From an uncultured Bacteroidales bacterium (lineage in GTDB: Bacteria > Bacteroidota > Bacteroidia > Bacteroidales > Paludibacteraceae), in NCBI GenBank assembly GCA_937901025.1, contig CALCGR010000085.1:1-9574 (forward strand): 9,574 bases of DNA. Direction: 5' to 3'. Shown here piece after piece: positions 1-6,927 of the stretch. The notes below the pieces were generated by a model. That model did not search any database. It was not told where the DNA came from and saw only the letters and a program-made list of their open reading frames with translations. Both the position numbers and the translations under genes were made by a program. How positions within the stretch are numbered: the first letter of the stretch is position 1; each line of letters starts with the position of its first letter.

Positions 1-83
1 CCGCGCTGAAAGCGCAGTTCTCACCTACGGATAAACCGACATTACAGATGGGAACGATTACGTATATATTCAAATTAAATTAG
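1..83 (+). CDS. C-terminal end of probable TonB-family energy transducer (partial)
   Basis: An open frame enters from the left edge (first full codon at 3) and stops with TAG at 81-83. The visible 26 residues contain LKAQFSPTD and end in GTITYIFKLN. This resembles the last beta strands of the TonB C-terminal domain, where an F-x-P segment is followed by a final 'GTITY-F-L' type strand. TonB proteins span the periplasm and pass inner-membrane proton-motive energy from ExbB/ExbD to outer-membrane receptors. The next gene starts one base after this stop. A tonB gene just before a DJ-1/ThiJ gene matches a gene order I recall from Bacteroides-type genomes (exbB-exbD-tonB-thiJ). Too little sequence is present to be certain of the family. 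Confidence 0.65.
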   Translation, partial: ALKAQFSPTDKPTLQMGTITYIFKLN

Positions 84-84
84 T

Positions 85-612
85 ATGAATTATTTGTTTT
101 TGGACAACGGCTTCGAAGAGATAGAAGCCATCACGACGATTGATCTTTTACGGCGAGCTAACATCGCGTTAACCACGGTTAGTATCACGGGGCATCCGAT
201 GGTATTAGGGGCACATAATATTGCGGTGCAGGCAGACGGAACGATAGACGATATGGATTTCTCGGATGCCGAGATGTTGATTCTTCCCGGTGGGGCTTCC
301 CATTTGGAGAACTGTGCGGCCTTGACCGAACTGTTACTCAAGCACAACGAGGAGGGTAAGTTGATAGCGGCTATCTGCTATGCGCCCTCGGTATTGGGTA
401 AGTTAGGAATATTAAAGGGCAAACAGGCGACCTGTTATCCGGGTTTTGAGTCGAGTCTGGGTGAGAGTTATGTAGGCGGACTGGTTGTAGAGTCGAAGAA
501 CATCATCACGGCCAAGGGTCCGGGGTTGAGTAGTGATTTTGCTTTCTGCATCATTGAGAAATTGGCGGGTAGCGAAGTAGCGGACGAGGTATATGATAAA
601 GCACAATATTAA
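85..612 (+). CDS. DJ-1/ThiJ/PfpI-family protein (class I glutamine amidotransferase-like fold)
   Basis: This 175-residue protein has the usual length and layout of the DJ-1/YajL/ThiJ branch. The glutamate of the EEIEA motif (Glu14) aligns with DJ-1 Glu18. A ILPGG motif lies at residues 66-70. The nucleophile elbow AAICYAPSVLG carries Cys98, equivalent to DJ-1 Cys106. The position of DJ-1 His126 is Tyr118 here (CYPGF). DJ-1-family proteins are cytosolic and have been linked to oxidative-stress protection and to glyoxalase, deglycase or chaperone activities; the exact substrate cannot be read from sequence. Older annotations call such genes thiJ, but a role in thiamine synthesis is not supported. 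The start is fixed by its position one base after the upstream stop, suggesting co-transcription with the probable tonB. The family call is strong, the biochemical role open. Confidence 0.93.
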   Translation: MNYLFLDNGFEEIEAITTIDLLRRANIALTTVSITGHPMVLGAHNIAVQADGTIDDMDFSDAEMLILPGGASHLENCAALTELLLKHNEEGKLIAAICYAPSVLGKLGILKGKQATCYPGFESSLGESYVGGLVVESKNIITAKGPGLSSDFAFCIIEKLAGSEVADEVYDKAQY

Positions 613-645
613 TTCGTCATTGCATCATTTTATACATTCATCATT

Positions 646-1737
646 ATGAAAAAGATTTTTTTATTTGCTGCAGTTCTTTTTTGCAGCGCATCGCTTTTAG
701 CCGAGGAAGCAGAACAACCGAAGGCATGGAAATGGTCCGGCGTGCTGGGCTTGAATGCTAACGGAACCGGTATGGTTAACTGGGCTGCCGGTGGTAATAA
801 CAATGTAGCCGGAGACGTATTTGGTAAACTGAATTGTAACTTTGATAAGGACAACCTGAGTTGGGAAGCCAAGTTAGATGTAGATTACGGACTGACGTAT
901 GTAGATCAAAAGAATGATAAGTTGCAAAAGACGTCGGATCACTTGAATTTCGATACGAAGTTTGGTTGGGCTTTTCAGCCGAAATGGTATCTGACGGTCA
1001 ATGCGGGTTTTCATACGCAGTTTGATTTAGGCCGTAATTATGCCGGTTTAAATGACAAGAATCCGATCATCAGTAATATCCTGGCACCGTCGTATACGGA
1101 TATCTCGATTGGTTTTGATTACAAACCTGTAGAGTTCTTCTCGCTGTATATGTCCCCCGTTTCGGGTCGTATCACGACTGCGTATTTGAGTGATAAGGTG
1201 AATGAAAAATATTCGTATGGTGCCGACGAAAAAAATGATTTACGTCATCAATTAAAAGATGCGTATGGCGTTTGGTATTATGATAAGGAAACGAATAATA
1301 AACTATACGATCGTAACTATCGTGCGGAACTGGGTTTGAGCATCAAGGCTTCGCTCAACTATAAGTACAAGGATTTGACGTTGATGTCCACTGTAACCTT
1401 GTTCACTCCGTATGCTTGGGACAAGGTGAAGATGTACAACTATGCGGTTGGTGAGATTGACGGTAATTTCACGGAGCAGCAGATGATAGACAAGGGTCTT
1501 GATTTTGCGTTGGCAGAGTATTTAGGTTATCGTGATAACAACCGTCGTTTCGGTAATTTCGATGTAGATTGGGATTTGACGTTGAGTTATCAATTCCTCA
1601 AGTGCTTGAATATCACGTTGTATACGGACCTCAAGTACGTTAATGGTCAAAAGATTGCGGATAAGAACGGTGAGAACGCGGCGGAGCGCGTACAGTTCTT
1701 GACGAACCTGGGTATCGGTGTAGGCTATAGTTTCTAA
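646..1737 (+). CDS. DUF3078-family putative outer-membrane beta-barrel protein
   Basis: This 363-residue protein begins with a signal peptide (MKK, a hydrophobic stretch, SLLA then EE; likely cleavage after Ala19). The mature part is rich in aromatic and glycine residues in alternating strands and ends in a C-terminal phenylalanine (GVGYSF), typical of an outer-membrane barrel. Two features match what I know of DUF3078 (PF11276), a family largely confined to Bacteroidota: an early VNWAAGGNNNVAG segment, and a last third with DVDWDLTLSYQFLKCLNITL followed by ERVQF. The family function is unknown. It follows the DJ-1-like gene by 33 bp and overlaps the next gene by one base (TAATG), so it is probably translationally coupled to the ZapB-like/ZapA genes. 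The 33-bp gap holds several TCATT repeats but no recognisable promoter. Confidence 0.88.
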   Translation: MKKIFLFAAVLFCSASLLAEEAEQPKAWKWSGVLGLNANGTGMVNWAAGGNNNVAGDVFGKLNCNFDKDNLSWEAKLDVDYGLTYVDQKNDKLQKTSDHLNFDTKFGWAFQPKWYLTVNAGFHTQFDLGRNYAGLNDKNPIISNILAPSYTDISIGFDYKPVEFFSLYMSPVSGRITTAYLSDKVNEKYSYGADEKNDLRHQLKDAYGVWYYDKETNNKLYDRNYRAELGLSIKASLNYKYKDLTLMSTVTLFTPYAWDKVKMYNYAVGEIDGNFTEQQMIDKGLDFALAEYLGYRDNNRRFGNFDVDWDLTLSYQFLKCLNITLYTDLKYVNGQKIADKNGENAAERVQFLTNLGIGVGYSF

Positions 1738-2015
1738 TGACCCCGTTGGAAGAACTCGAGCAGAACGTGCAACTTCTCGTCGCCCGTTGTCAAGAACTGC
1801 AAGCCGCTAATCAGGCTTTGCAGCAGACCAATGATGAGCAGCGACAAGAGATAATGCGAACACATACGGAATTGGTGACGTTGCAGCAGGAGTACCGTCA
1901 ACTCAAGACCGCGCACACGTTATCGTCGACGCCGGAGGACAGGGAGAAAGCCAAACAACAGATAACCGCCCTGATTAAACGGGTGGACCAAGCCATCGAA
2001 GTGCTCAAACAATAA
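1737..2015 (+). CDS. Short coiled-coil protein upstream of zapA (ZapB-like candidate)
   Basis: This 92-residue protein has no signal peptide or membrane segment. Its first 60 or so residues are a Leu/Gln/Glu-rich coiled coil (ELEQNVQLLVARCQELQAAN is typical). A short break containing Ser-Ser-Thr-Pro follows, then a second helix (about residues 68-92) ending in IEVLKQ. It overlaps the upstream stop (TAATG) and its own stop overlaps the zapA start (TAATG), so the three genes are tightly coupled. Size, composition and position suggest a cytosolic partner of ZapA in Z-ring assembly, as ZapB is in enterobacteria. This is inference from context, because coiled coils are too degenerate for homology to be judged by eye. 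Confidence 0.8.
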   Translation: MTPLEELEQNVQLLVARCQELQAANQALQQTNDEQRQEIMRTHTELVTLQQEYRQLKTAHTLSSTPEDREKAKQQITALIKRVDQAIEVLKQ

Positions 2016-2305
2016 TGGACGAGAGGATACAACATATTGTGTTGAAGTTAGACACCCACAATGTGGCGCTCAATATACCGGCCTCGCAAGAGGCGCTGTA
2101 TAGGGATGCGGCGATATTGCTGAACGAGCGGTACCATTATTATCAGCGGATACAACCCTCCGCCTCGATTGAGGAGATATGGCTGTACGTAGCATTAGAG
2201 ATGGCGGTGTCGTTACACAGCGACATGCGCAATAAATCGATAGCGGAAGTGGATAAACGTGCCACTGCGCTGAATAAACTGATAGATAGTGTAGTAAATA
2301 ATTAA
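2015..2305 (+). CDS. zapA: Cell division protein ZapA
   Basis: ZapA is a small cytosolic protein that crosslinks FtsZ protofilaments and stabilises the division ring. The 96-residue product matches family length and layout. It has an N-terminal beta region (IQHIVLKLDTHNVALNIPAS), a segment EEALYRDAA-like (EALYRDAAILLNERYHYYQ) leading into the long helix, and a C-terminal coiled-coil helix (IWLYVALEMAVSLHSDM onward) used for dimerisation and tetramerisation. The start overlaps the stop of the upstream coiled-coil gene by one base. RNase Y begins 14 bp downstream, the zapA-rny order I know from Bacteroidota genomes. No 6S RNA is seen next to it, unlike the zapA-ssrS arrangement of gammaproteobacteria. 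Confidence 0.9.
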   Translation: MDERIQHIVLKLDTHNVALNIPASQEALYRDAAILLNERYHYYQRIQPSASIEEIWLYVALEMAVSLHSDMRNKSIAEVDKRATALNKLIDSVVNN

Positions 2306-2319
2306 TAAAACGAATCATT

Positions 2320-3843
2320 ATGCTAATTAACATTATTATTGCAGTTGCGGCTTTGATTTTAGGTGCCGTAATATGCTTCCTTATTTTCCGATATACATCC
2401 GTAGGAATGTTGCGTAAAGCAGAGCAAGAAGCGGAGATTATCAAGAAGAATAAGGAAATGGAAGCCAGGGAGAAATTTATGTCCCTGAAGTTAGAACACG
2501 ACAATGCGATGCGTGCCGATGAGCAGCGCAAGCAAGCTCGTGAGCAGTCTTTGAACCAGCGTGAGCAGAACCTCAACCAGCGTCAAGGGGAGTTGCAGCG
2601 TCAACAAAACGAGGTGACGCAAGCTCAGCAACAACTCGAGCAGCGCGAGAAAGCGATTGAGTATCGTCAAGCGGAGACGGATAAGTTGCACAAGCAAGCC
2701 GAGCAGCAGCTCGAGCAACTCTCCGGTATGTCGGCGGAGGAGGCTAAGAAACAGCTTGTGGAGGCTTTGAAGGACGAGGCTAAGACGAATGCTATGGCGT
2801 ATATCAATGAGATCATGGATGAGGCTCGGTTGAATGCGAACAATGAGGCCAAGAAGATTATTATCCAAACGATTCAGCGTGTAGCGTCGGAGACGACGGC
2901 CGAGAATGCGGTTTCGGTTTTCCATATTGATAACGAGGAAGTGAAGGGTCGCATCATTGGTCGTGAGGGACGAAATATCCGTGCGCTGGAGGCGGCTACG
3001 GGTGTAGAGTTTGTGGTAGATGACACGCCGGAGGCGATTACGATTTCCGGTTATGATCCTATCCGTCGAGAGATTGCCCGTTTGAGTCTGCACCAACTCG
3101 TACAGGATGGTCGTATCCACCCGGCACGTATTGAGGAAGTGGTAGCGAAAGTGGAGAAACAAGTGGAGGACGAGATCATTGAGACCGGTAAGCGTACGAC
3201 GATCGATTTGGGTATTCATGGTTTGCACCCCGAGTTGGTTCGTCTTATCGGAAAGATGAAGTATCGTTCGTCGTATGGACAGAACCTGTTGCAGCACTCG
3301 CGTGAGACAGCGAACCTGTGCGCGGTGATGGCTTCGGAGTTAGGTATCAATCCCAAGGCTGCTCGTAGAGCAGGATTATTGCACGATATAGGTAAGGTAG
3401 CGGAGAATGAGGAGGAGTTACCGCACGCGGAACTCGGTATGAAACTCTGCGAGAAATACGGGGAGAAGCCGGATATCTGTAATGCCGTAGGAGCTCACCA
3501 TGAGGAGTGCGAGATGACGACGCTTATTGCGCCTATCGTTCAAGCGTGCGATGCTATCTCGGGTGCTCGTCCGGGTGCCCGTCGTGAGATTGTGGAGACC
3601 TATGTTAAGCGCCTCAATGACTTGGAGAACATGGCGATGTCCTTCCCGGGCGTCATCAAGACCTATGCTCTTCAGGCCGGTCGTGAGTTACGTGTGATTG
3701 TAGGAGCGGATAAGATATCTGATAAGGATACGGAGTTGTTGAGTTTCGACTTAGCGAAGCGTATTCAGGACGAGATGACGTATCCGGGTCAAGTGAAGGT
3801 AACGGTTATCCGCGAGACGCGCGCGATCAATTACGCAAAATAA
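2320..3843 (+). CDS. rny: Ribonuclease Y
   Basis: RNase Y is a membrane-anchored endoribonuclease that starts mRNA decay and processing. The 507-residue product shows all expected parts. An N-terminal membrane segment (about residues 3-24) is followed by a long Gln/Glu/Arg-rich coiled coil (about 30-150). The KH RNA-binding domain carries GRIIGREGRN at 210-219. The HD domain has His326 (LLQHSRETA), the His355-Asp356 pair (LLHDIGKVAENEE) and His393/394 (GAHHEE). The conserved CDAISGARPGARRE segment is at 410-422. It ends AINYAK, as full-length homologues do. The start lies 14 bp after zapA in A/T-rich sequence with no Shine-Dalgarno site. The rmuC start follows its stop after one base, suggesting coupling. 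Very high confidence. Confidence 0.97.
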   Translation: MLINIIIAVAALILGAVICFLIFRYTSVGMLRKAEQEAEIIKKNKEMEAREKFMSLKLEHDNAMRADEQRKQAREQSLNQREQNLNQRQGELQRQQNEVTQAQQQLEQREKAIEYRQAETDKLHKQAEQQLEQLSGMSAEEAKKQLVEALKDEAKTNAMAYINEIMDEARLNANNEAKKIIIQTIQRVASETTAENAVSVFHIDNEEVKGRIIGREGRNIRALEAATGVEFVVDDTPEAITISGYDPIRREIARLSLHQLVQDGRIHPARIEEVVAKVEKQVEDEIIETGKRTTIDLGIHGLHPELVRLIGKMKYRSSYGQNLLQHSRETANLCAVMASELGINPKAARRAGLLHDIGKVAENEEELPHAELGMKLCEKYGEKPDICNAVGAHHEECEMTTLIAPIVQACDAISGARPGARREIVETYVKRLNDLENMAMSFPGVIKTYALQAGRELRVIVGADKISDKDTELLSFDLAKRIQDEMTYPGQVKVTVIRETRAINYAK

Positions 3844-3844
3844 T

Positions 3845-5026
3845 ATGGAGATCCTGCTGGCATTCTTAGGTGGTGCGGTGGTAGCGGCCGTGGTGGTGTT
3901 CCTTGTGATGCGGTCTATTCAAAAGATGAAGGACCAAGTGCACGAGCAGGCGCTTGCTTCGCAAGAGGCGCGCTTTGGTGAGACGCTTTCGAAGGTATCG
4001 GAGCAGCTCAAGTCCACTACGGAGGTGATGCTCAAGCAGCGTCAGGAGGAGTTGCAGCAGTCGAATTCCACGAATATGCAGCAGATCGTCAATCCCCTTA
4101 AGGAGACGCTTCAGAAGATGGAGACGGCCCTTAAGGAGAACCGATCGACGCAAGAGACCTCGACGGAGGCGATTAAAGAGAAGATTGCGACGCTGGTGAG
4201 TACGACCATGAAAGTGAGTGACAGTGCGGACCGCTTGAGTAATGCGCTCACGGCGGAGAACAAGACGCAAGGTAACTGGGGGGAGCAGAAGATTGAGTCG
4301 TTACTTAATGCGATAGGGTTGGAGCAAGGACTGGAATATGAGTCGCAGTCGTACCTAAGGGATGCGGCGGGGAACATTATTGTTTCGGATGATACGGCGC
4401 ATCGTATGCAACCGGATATCATTCTTCATATTGATGAGACCAGAGATTTGATTATTGATGCCAAGGTGTCCTTGACGGCTTTTATTGATTATACCAATGC
4501 GGAGGATAAGGATGCGAAGGATCAAGCGTTGGCGTTGCACTTGAAATCGGTGCGCTCACACGTGAAGGAATTGGCCAAGAAGAACTATGCGGCGTATGTG
4601 AAAGCTCCGCGTCAGAGTGTAGATTTCGTGATGATGTTCGTACCGGTGGAGGCTGCGCTGCAAACAGCGCTCTCTGCGGATCCTACCTTGTGGCGGGAGG
4701 CGATGAATCAGGGTGTGTTTATTGTAGGGGAGCAGAACCTCTATGCCGCGATGCGAGCGGTACAGGTCACTTGGTCGACGATTAAGCAGAATGCGAATAA
4801 CAAAGCGATTTGCGATACCGCGGAGGAACTGCTGGGTCGAGTAGGGGACTTCTTGGAGAAGTTCGACTCGCTGGGTAAGAAACTGGATAGTGCCAAGGCG
4901 GCATATGACGAGGTAACGAAAAAAGCGTTGATGGGGCAGAGTGTGTTAGGGTCTGCTAAGAAACTGGTCAAACTCGGTGCGAAGGCGAGTCCTGTGCATC
5001 CCCTTCCAGCCGCTACGGAATCATGA
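3845..5026 (+). CDS. rmuC: DNA recombination protein RmuC
   Basis: RmuC family proteins limit inversions and rearrangements at repeats in E. coli and are predicted to be nucleases with a restriction-endonuclease-like core. The 393-residue product starts with a membrane segment (about residues 4-22), then a coiled coil (about 25-140). The RmuC domain has the hallmark GNWGE at 143-147, MQPDIILHI at 188-196 and LIIDAKVSLTAF at 202-213. In the last, Asp205 and Lys207 fit a D-x-K active-site motif. MMFVPVEAAL follows at 263-272. The C-terminal helices continue into a Pro/Ala tail. It sits one base after rny, and its stop overlaps the start of the next lipoprotein gene by four bases (ATGA). A membrane anchor at the N terminus is common in this family. 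Confidence 0.95.
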   Translation: MEILLAFLGGAVVAAVVVFLVMRSIQKMKDQVHEQALASQEARFGETLSKVSEQLKSTTEVMLKQRQEELQQSNSTNMQQIVNPLKETLQKMETALKENRSTQETSTEAIKEKIATLVSTTMKVSDSADRLSNALTAENKTQGNWGEQKIESLLNAIGLEQGLEYESQSYLRDAAGNIIVSDDTAHRMQPDIILHIDETRDLIIDAKVSLTAFIDYTNAEDKDAKDQALALHLKSVRSHVKELAKKNYAAYVKAPRQSVDFVMMFVPVEAALQTALSADPTLWREAMNQGVFIVGEQNLYAAMRAVQVTWSTIKQNANNKAICDTAEELLGRVGDFLEKFDSLGKKLDSAKAAYDEVTKKALMGQSVLGSAKKLVKLGAKASPVHPLPAATES

Positions 5027-5439
5027 TGAAACGAATCGTTCTTTTACTCAGTTTAGTCTTCTTTGTGGCGGCTTGTTCTGACCGGCAGGGGAAGGATATC
5101 CAGCATGGTACGACGGTTCAGGAAACCATCACTTATCAGGCGGAGCCGGATAGCCCTTGGGGCAGTTTTACGGTGCCCGTTAAGGAAGCTACCTATAGGA
5201 TTGAAGCCCCGCGTTCGCAAGAGGATGAGACGATGGTTCCGTGGCTGATTGAGGTAGAGAATGTGGGCGAGGATTTAGGGATTAATGCGGATAATATCAA
5301 CTATCCGGAAGGCACTATTCGTGAATATTTTAGTCGTCGTCAAGCCTTTAAGGTTTCTGCCTGTGATAGTGCTAAATATTGGTTCAGTATTAAAAAGAAA
5401 GACTGGCGAGTGAAGACATTGATTATTAAAGAAAATTAA
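5023..5439 (+). CDS. Small putative lipoprotein of unknown function
   Basis: The 138-residue product opens with a lipoprotein signal peptide: MMKR, a hydrophobic core, and the lipobox VAAC with Cys18 as the likely lipidated residue. Ser19-Asp20 follow. The mature part is acidic and beta-rich in appearance (SPWGSFTVPVKEATYRIEAP) and has one later cysteine in SACDSAKYW. I do not recognise a family. The start overlaps the rmuC stop (ATGA), and the second ATG (5026) would be an equally plausible start one codon later. The next gene begins after only two bases. The overlap indicates expression from the rmuC transcript, though this is more likely an envelope protein riding in the operon than an RmuC partner. 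Confidence 0.85.
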   Translation: MMKRIVLLLSLVFFVAACSDRQGKDIQHGTTVQETITYQAEPDSPWGSFTVPVKEATYRIEAPRSQEDETMVPWLIEVENVGEDLGINADNINYPEGTIREYFSRRQAFKVSACDSAKYWFSIKKKDWRVKTLIIKEN

Positions 5440-5441
5440 AT

Positions 5442-6065
5442 ATGAAAAAGTACATTTATTCTTTGTTTCTTTGCTTTATTGTGGCGGGTGCAAGCGCGCA
5501 GCAAGCCACGTGGCAACAGATTGTAGGATTGGAGACGATAGTTACAGAGCAGGAGTATGAGCATCCGCAAGACTCGTCGCAGATGATTATTAGGGAAGGT
5601 AATTCGTATTACTTAAATGGAGTTGACTTAGCCGAAGGTTATTCCGTTTATATGGAGGGCTCTCCGTATGCGGAGTTTCTTAAGACCCGTTGCCAGCCGG
5701 CTTATCAGAGTCTGGAGGTAGGTCGCAAGGTGTGTGTGGCCGGTGTGCTCTGTTTTACTGCGGGTGTTATCTTCCAGATTCCTCTTTGCGTAGTGCTGGC
5801 TAAGTGGGCAGCCAAAGGGAATACGGATTGGATCCGCACGAAGGTAAGACCCGAAGGAATGAGCGATGCGGAGTATAATACCCCTTATGTCGCCATGGCC
5901 GGTGCGGCGGTAGCGGTAGTGGGTGTACCTCTTACATGTATTGGTGTGCATAAGGTGCATAAATCGGCCACGATATATAATACGGCGGGTAAGGCATCGG
6001 TCATTCAACCGCAACTGGGTGTTCAGGTAGTGCCCAACGGGTTAGGTTTATCCATGACGTTTTAA
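5442..6065 (+). CDS. Secreted/membrane protein of an unnamed Bacteroidota family
   Basis: The 207-residue product has a signal peptide with a clean AxA site (GASAQQ; likely cleavage after Ala19). A soluble stretch contains YYLNGVDL, followed by two hydrophobic segments at about 97-120 and 149-169. The tail is VIQPQLGVQVVPNGLGLSMTF-like, ending in Phe. The combination of two glycine-rich hydrophobic segments, a VPLTCIGVHKVHKS-ATIYN motif and a terminal 'NG-GL-M-F' strand recalls uncharacterised Bacteroidota proteins I have seen. No function is known to me. The terminal strand ending in Phe could indicate envelope or outer-membrane association, but the two hydrophobic helices argue for an inner-membrane segment. 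It starts two bases after the upstream lipoprotein gene. Confidence 0.85.
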   Translation: MKKYIYSLFLCFIVAGASAQQATWQQIVGLETIVTEQEYEHPQDSSQMIIREGNSYYLNGVDLAEGYSVYMEGSPYAEFLKTRCQPAYQSLEVGRKVCVAGVLCFTAGVIFQIPLCVVLAKWAAKGNTDWIRTKVRPEGMSDAEYNTPYVAMAGAAVAVVGVPLTCIGVHKVHKSATIYNTAGKASVIQPQLGVQVVPNGLGLSMTF

Positions 6066-6080
6066 TAAACAATTAATAAC

Positions 6081-6103
6081 TAACTAATTTTATTAACTAA
6101 TTT
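6081..6103 (+). repeat. 10-bp direct repeat in A/T-rich gap
   Basis: TAACTAATTT occurs at 6081-6090 and again at 6094-6103 in the 56-bp gap before the gene at 6122. The gap is nearly all A/T and is the first break of more than 35 bp in the run of genes, so a promoter or RNA-processing site might lie here. I see no good TTTG plus TAnnTTTG pair. Confidence 0.5.
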
Positions 6104-6121
6104 AAAAAAAACTTTACAATT

Positions 6122-6574
6122 ATGAAAAAAATGATGTATGCAGTGCTTATTGCACTGAGTTTTGGTTGCGTGTCTTGCATCGTTACTTGGGAGGACATAG
6201 AGAAAGCATCTGAAGAACGTGAAAAAACGGCTGAAGACATTGAGGTTGGCCTTCCCGGTTTTACCTATAAAGGTGAATCGAATGGCGTGTATCTTACGTT
6301 TGTCTTCAATCCGAATAAGGAGCAATCGTGTGAATTTACCTATGAAGGTACTAAAAAATTCTCCACATCGGATTGCTCTTATGCGATGAAGAATGTTGAT
6401 AAAAACAAACAGAGTGTTCGCATTTATGCAGGCAACTCAAAAGACTGGAGATATACGGATCTTTTCGAGGCAGGAGCGCTGATGTATGAATTCTCGTATG
6501 ACAGGTATGACAAGGAATTGACGGGCAAATTGGATAAAGACCACGACATTACCCTGAGTCGTATCAGTAAATAA
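6122..6574 (+). CDS. Small putative lipoprotein of unknown function
   Basis: The 150-residue product starts MKKMM with a hydrophobic core ending in FGCVSC. Cys16 or Cys19 could be lipidated; neither fits the strict lipobox well, but Bacteroidota lipoboxes are often loose. A helical acidic stretch follows (about 22-40, EDIEKASEEREKTAEDIE). A beta-rich domain comes next with Cys70 and Cys85, which could form a disulfide, and the protein ends LSRISK. I recognise no family. It follows the previous gene by 56 A/T-rich bases and is the last gene before the terminator at 6596-6626. The repeated sampling of small envelope proteins here (5023-6574) may reflect a related function, but nothing in the sequence proves it. 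Confidence 0.8.
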   Translation: MKKMMYAVLIALSFGCVSCIVTWEDIEKASEEREKTAEDIEVGLPGFTYKGESNGVYLTFVFNPNKEQSCEFTYEGTKKFSTSDCSYAMKNVDKNKQSVRIYAGNSKDWRYTDLFEAGALMYEFSYDRYDKELTGKLDKDHDITLSRISK

Positions 6575-6595
6575 TAACTTTAAACTACTCGCAGG

Positions 6596-6626
6596 AAGAG
6601 GGCTCTTTGCTGAGCCCTCTTTTTTT
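6596..6626 (+). terminator. Rho-independent terminator
   Basis: A perfect 9-bp stem pairs AGAGGGCTC (6597-6605) with GAGCCCTCT (6612-6620) around a 6-nt loop, and one further A-T pair closes it. A run of T continues to 6626. It starts about 22 bp after the stop at 6574 and marks the end of the upstream gene run. Confidence 0.93.
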
Positions 6627-6692
6627 GCGCGAAGATGCGCGAAAAATGGTCGAAGAACGTAAGGAAAGACGGACGTGGCAGCGGCCGGATTT

Positions 6693-6704
6693 CCGATATA
6701 TCGG
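6693..6704. repeat. 12-bp perfect palindrome
   Basis: CCGATATATCGG is its own reverse complement. It lies in non-coding sequence about 70 bp past the terminator. It could be a protein-binding site or part of a repeat element; no partner gene is evident. Confidence 0.6.
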
Positions 6705-6809
6705 TAACAGCGAGTGACTCCGCATACAATGCAGAGAGAAGAAACATAACAACCGCTCGGTCATCCTTCGGTGACGTTTCGGTACTCCCTCTTGCAAGTG
6801 CCCTAGAAG

Positions 6810-6849
6810 TTCCTATGAGATTCCTATGAGGTTCCTATCAGGTTCCATT
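6810..6849 (+). repeat. 11-bp tandem repeat, three and a half copies
   Basis: The units are TTCCTATGAGA (6810-6820), TTCCTATGAGG (6821-6831), TTCCTATCAGG (6832-6842) and the partial TTCCATT (6843-6849). A period of 11 is close to one helical turn, so each copy presents the same face. The repeat sits 130-170 bp upstream of the promoter at 6983-7014. Confidence 0.85.
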
Positions 6850-6891
6850 ACAGAAGCACGGATGAAGGCAGGGGAGACATGGGACAGCCAG

Positions 6892-6927
6892 CGCCGGAAC
6901 GGCGGTCAAGGGGCACAAGAATGCCCC
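6892..6927 (+). other. Two adjacent perfect hairpins
   Basis: CGCCG (6892-6896), loop GAA, CGGCG (6900-6904) is followed after five bases by GGGGCA (6910-6915), loop CAAGAA, TGCCCC (6922-6927). Both arms are perfect and G/C-rich. No T tract follows, so they are not simple terminators. They could belong to a structured RNA or a dispersed repeat. Confidence 0.55.

Noticed and set aside
2070..2576. 168-codon open frame on the minus strand
   Set aside because: It crosses zapA and the 5' part of rny, both well supported on the other strand, and has no family features.
2491..3297. 268-codon open frame on the minus strand
   Set aside because: It is antisense to the coiled coil and KH region of RNase Y; its Leu/Arg-rich composition is the complement of the Gln/Glu codons of the real gene.
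6043..6050. TAGGTTTA as a -7 promoter element for the gene at 6122
   Set aside because: The final base departs from TAnnTTTG and no TTTG lies about 20 bp upstream; it is inside the coding end of the preceding gene.
6627..6650. Hairpin directly behind the terminator (T run, CGCG arms, A run), possibly a minus-strand terminator
   Set aside because: The arms need a bulge and no convincing minus-strand gene lies upstream to be terminated.
6585..6797. 70-codon minus-strand frame
   Set aside because: It reads through the terminator hairpin of the opposite strand, has no TAnnTTTG promoter upstream, and its composition (Arg/Ser/Cys-rich) is like translated non-coding DNA. It may still be a copy of a repeat element, noted under the intergenic finding.
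6635..6829. 64-codon plus-strand frame after the terminator
   Set aside because: It starts just past the T run of a strong terminator, has no promoter, and its Arg/Ser-rich product resembles no protein; it also runs into the 11-bp repeat.
6810..6849. CRISPR-like array
   Set aside because: The units are 11 bp with no spacers between them, and no cas genes are present.
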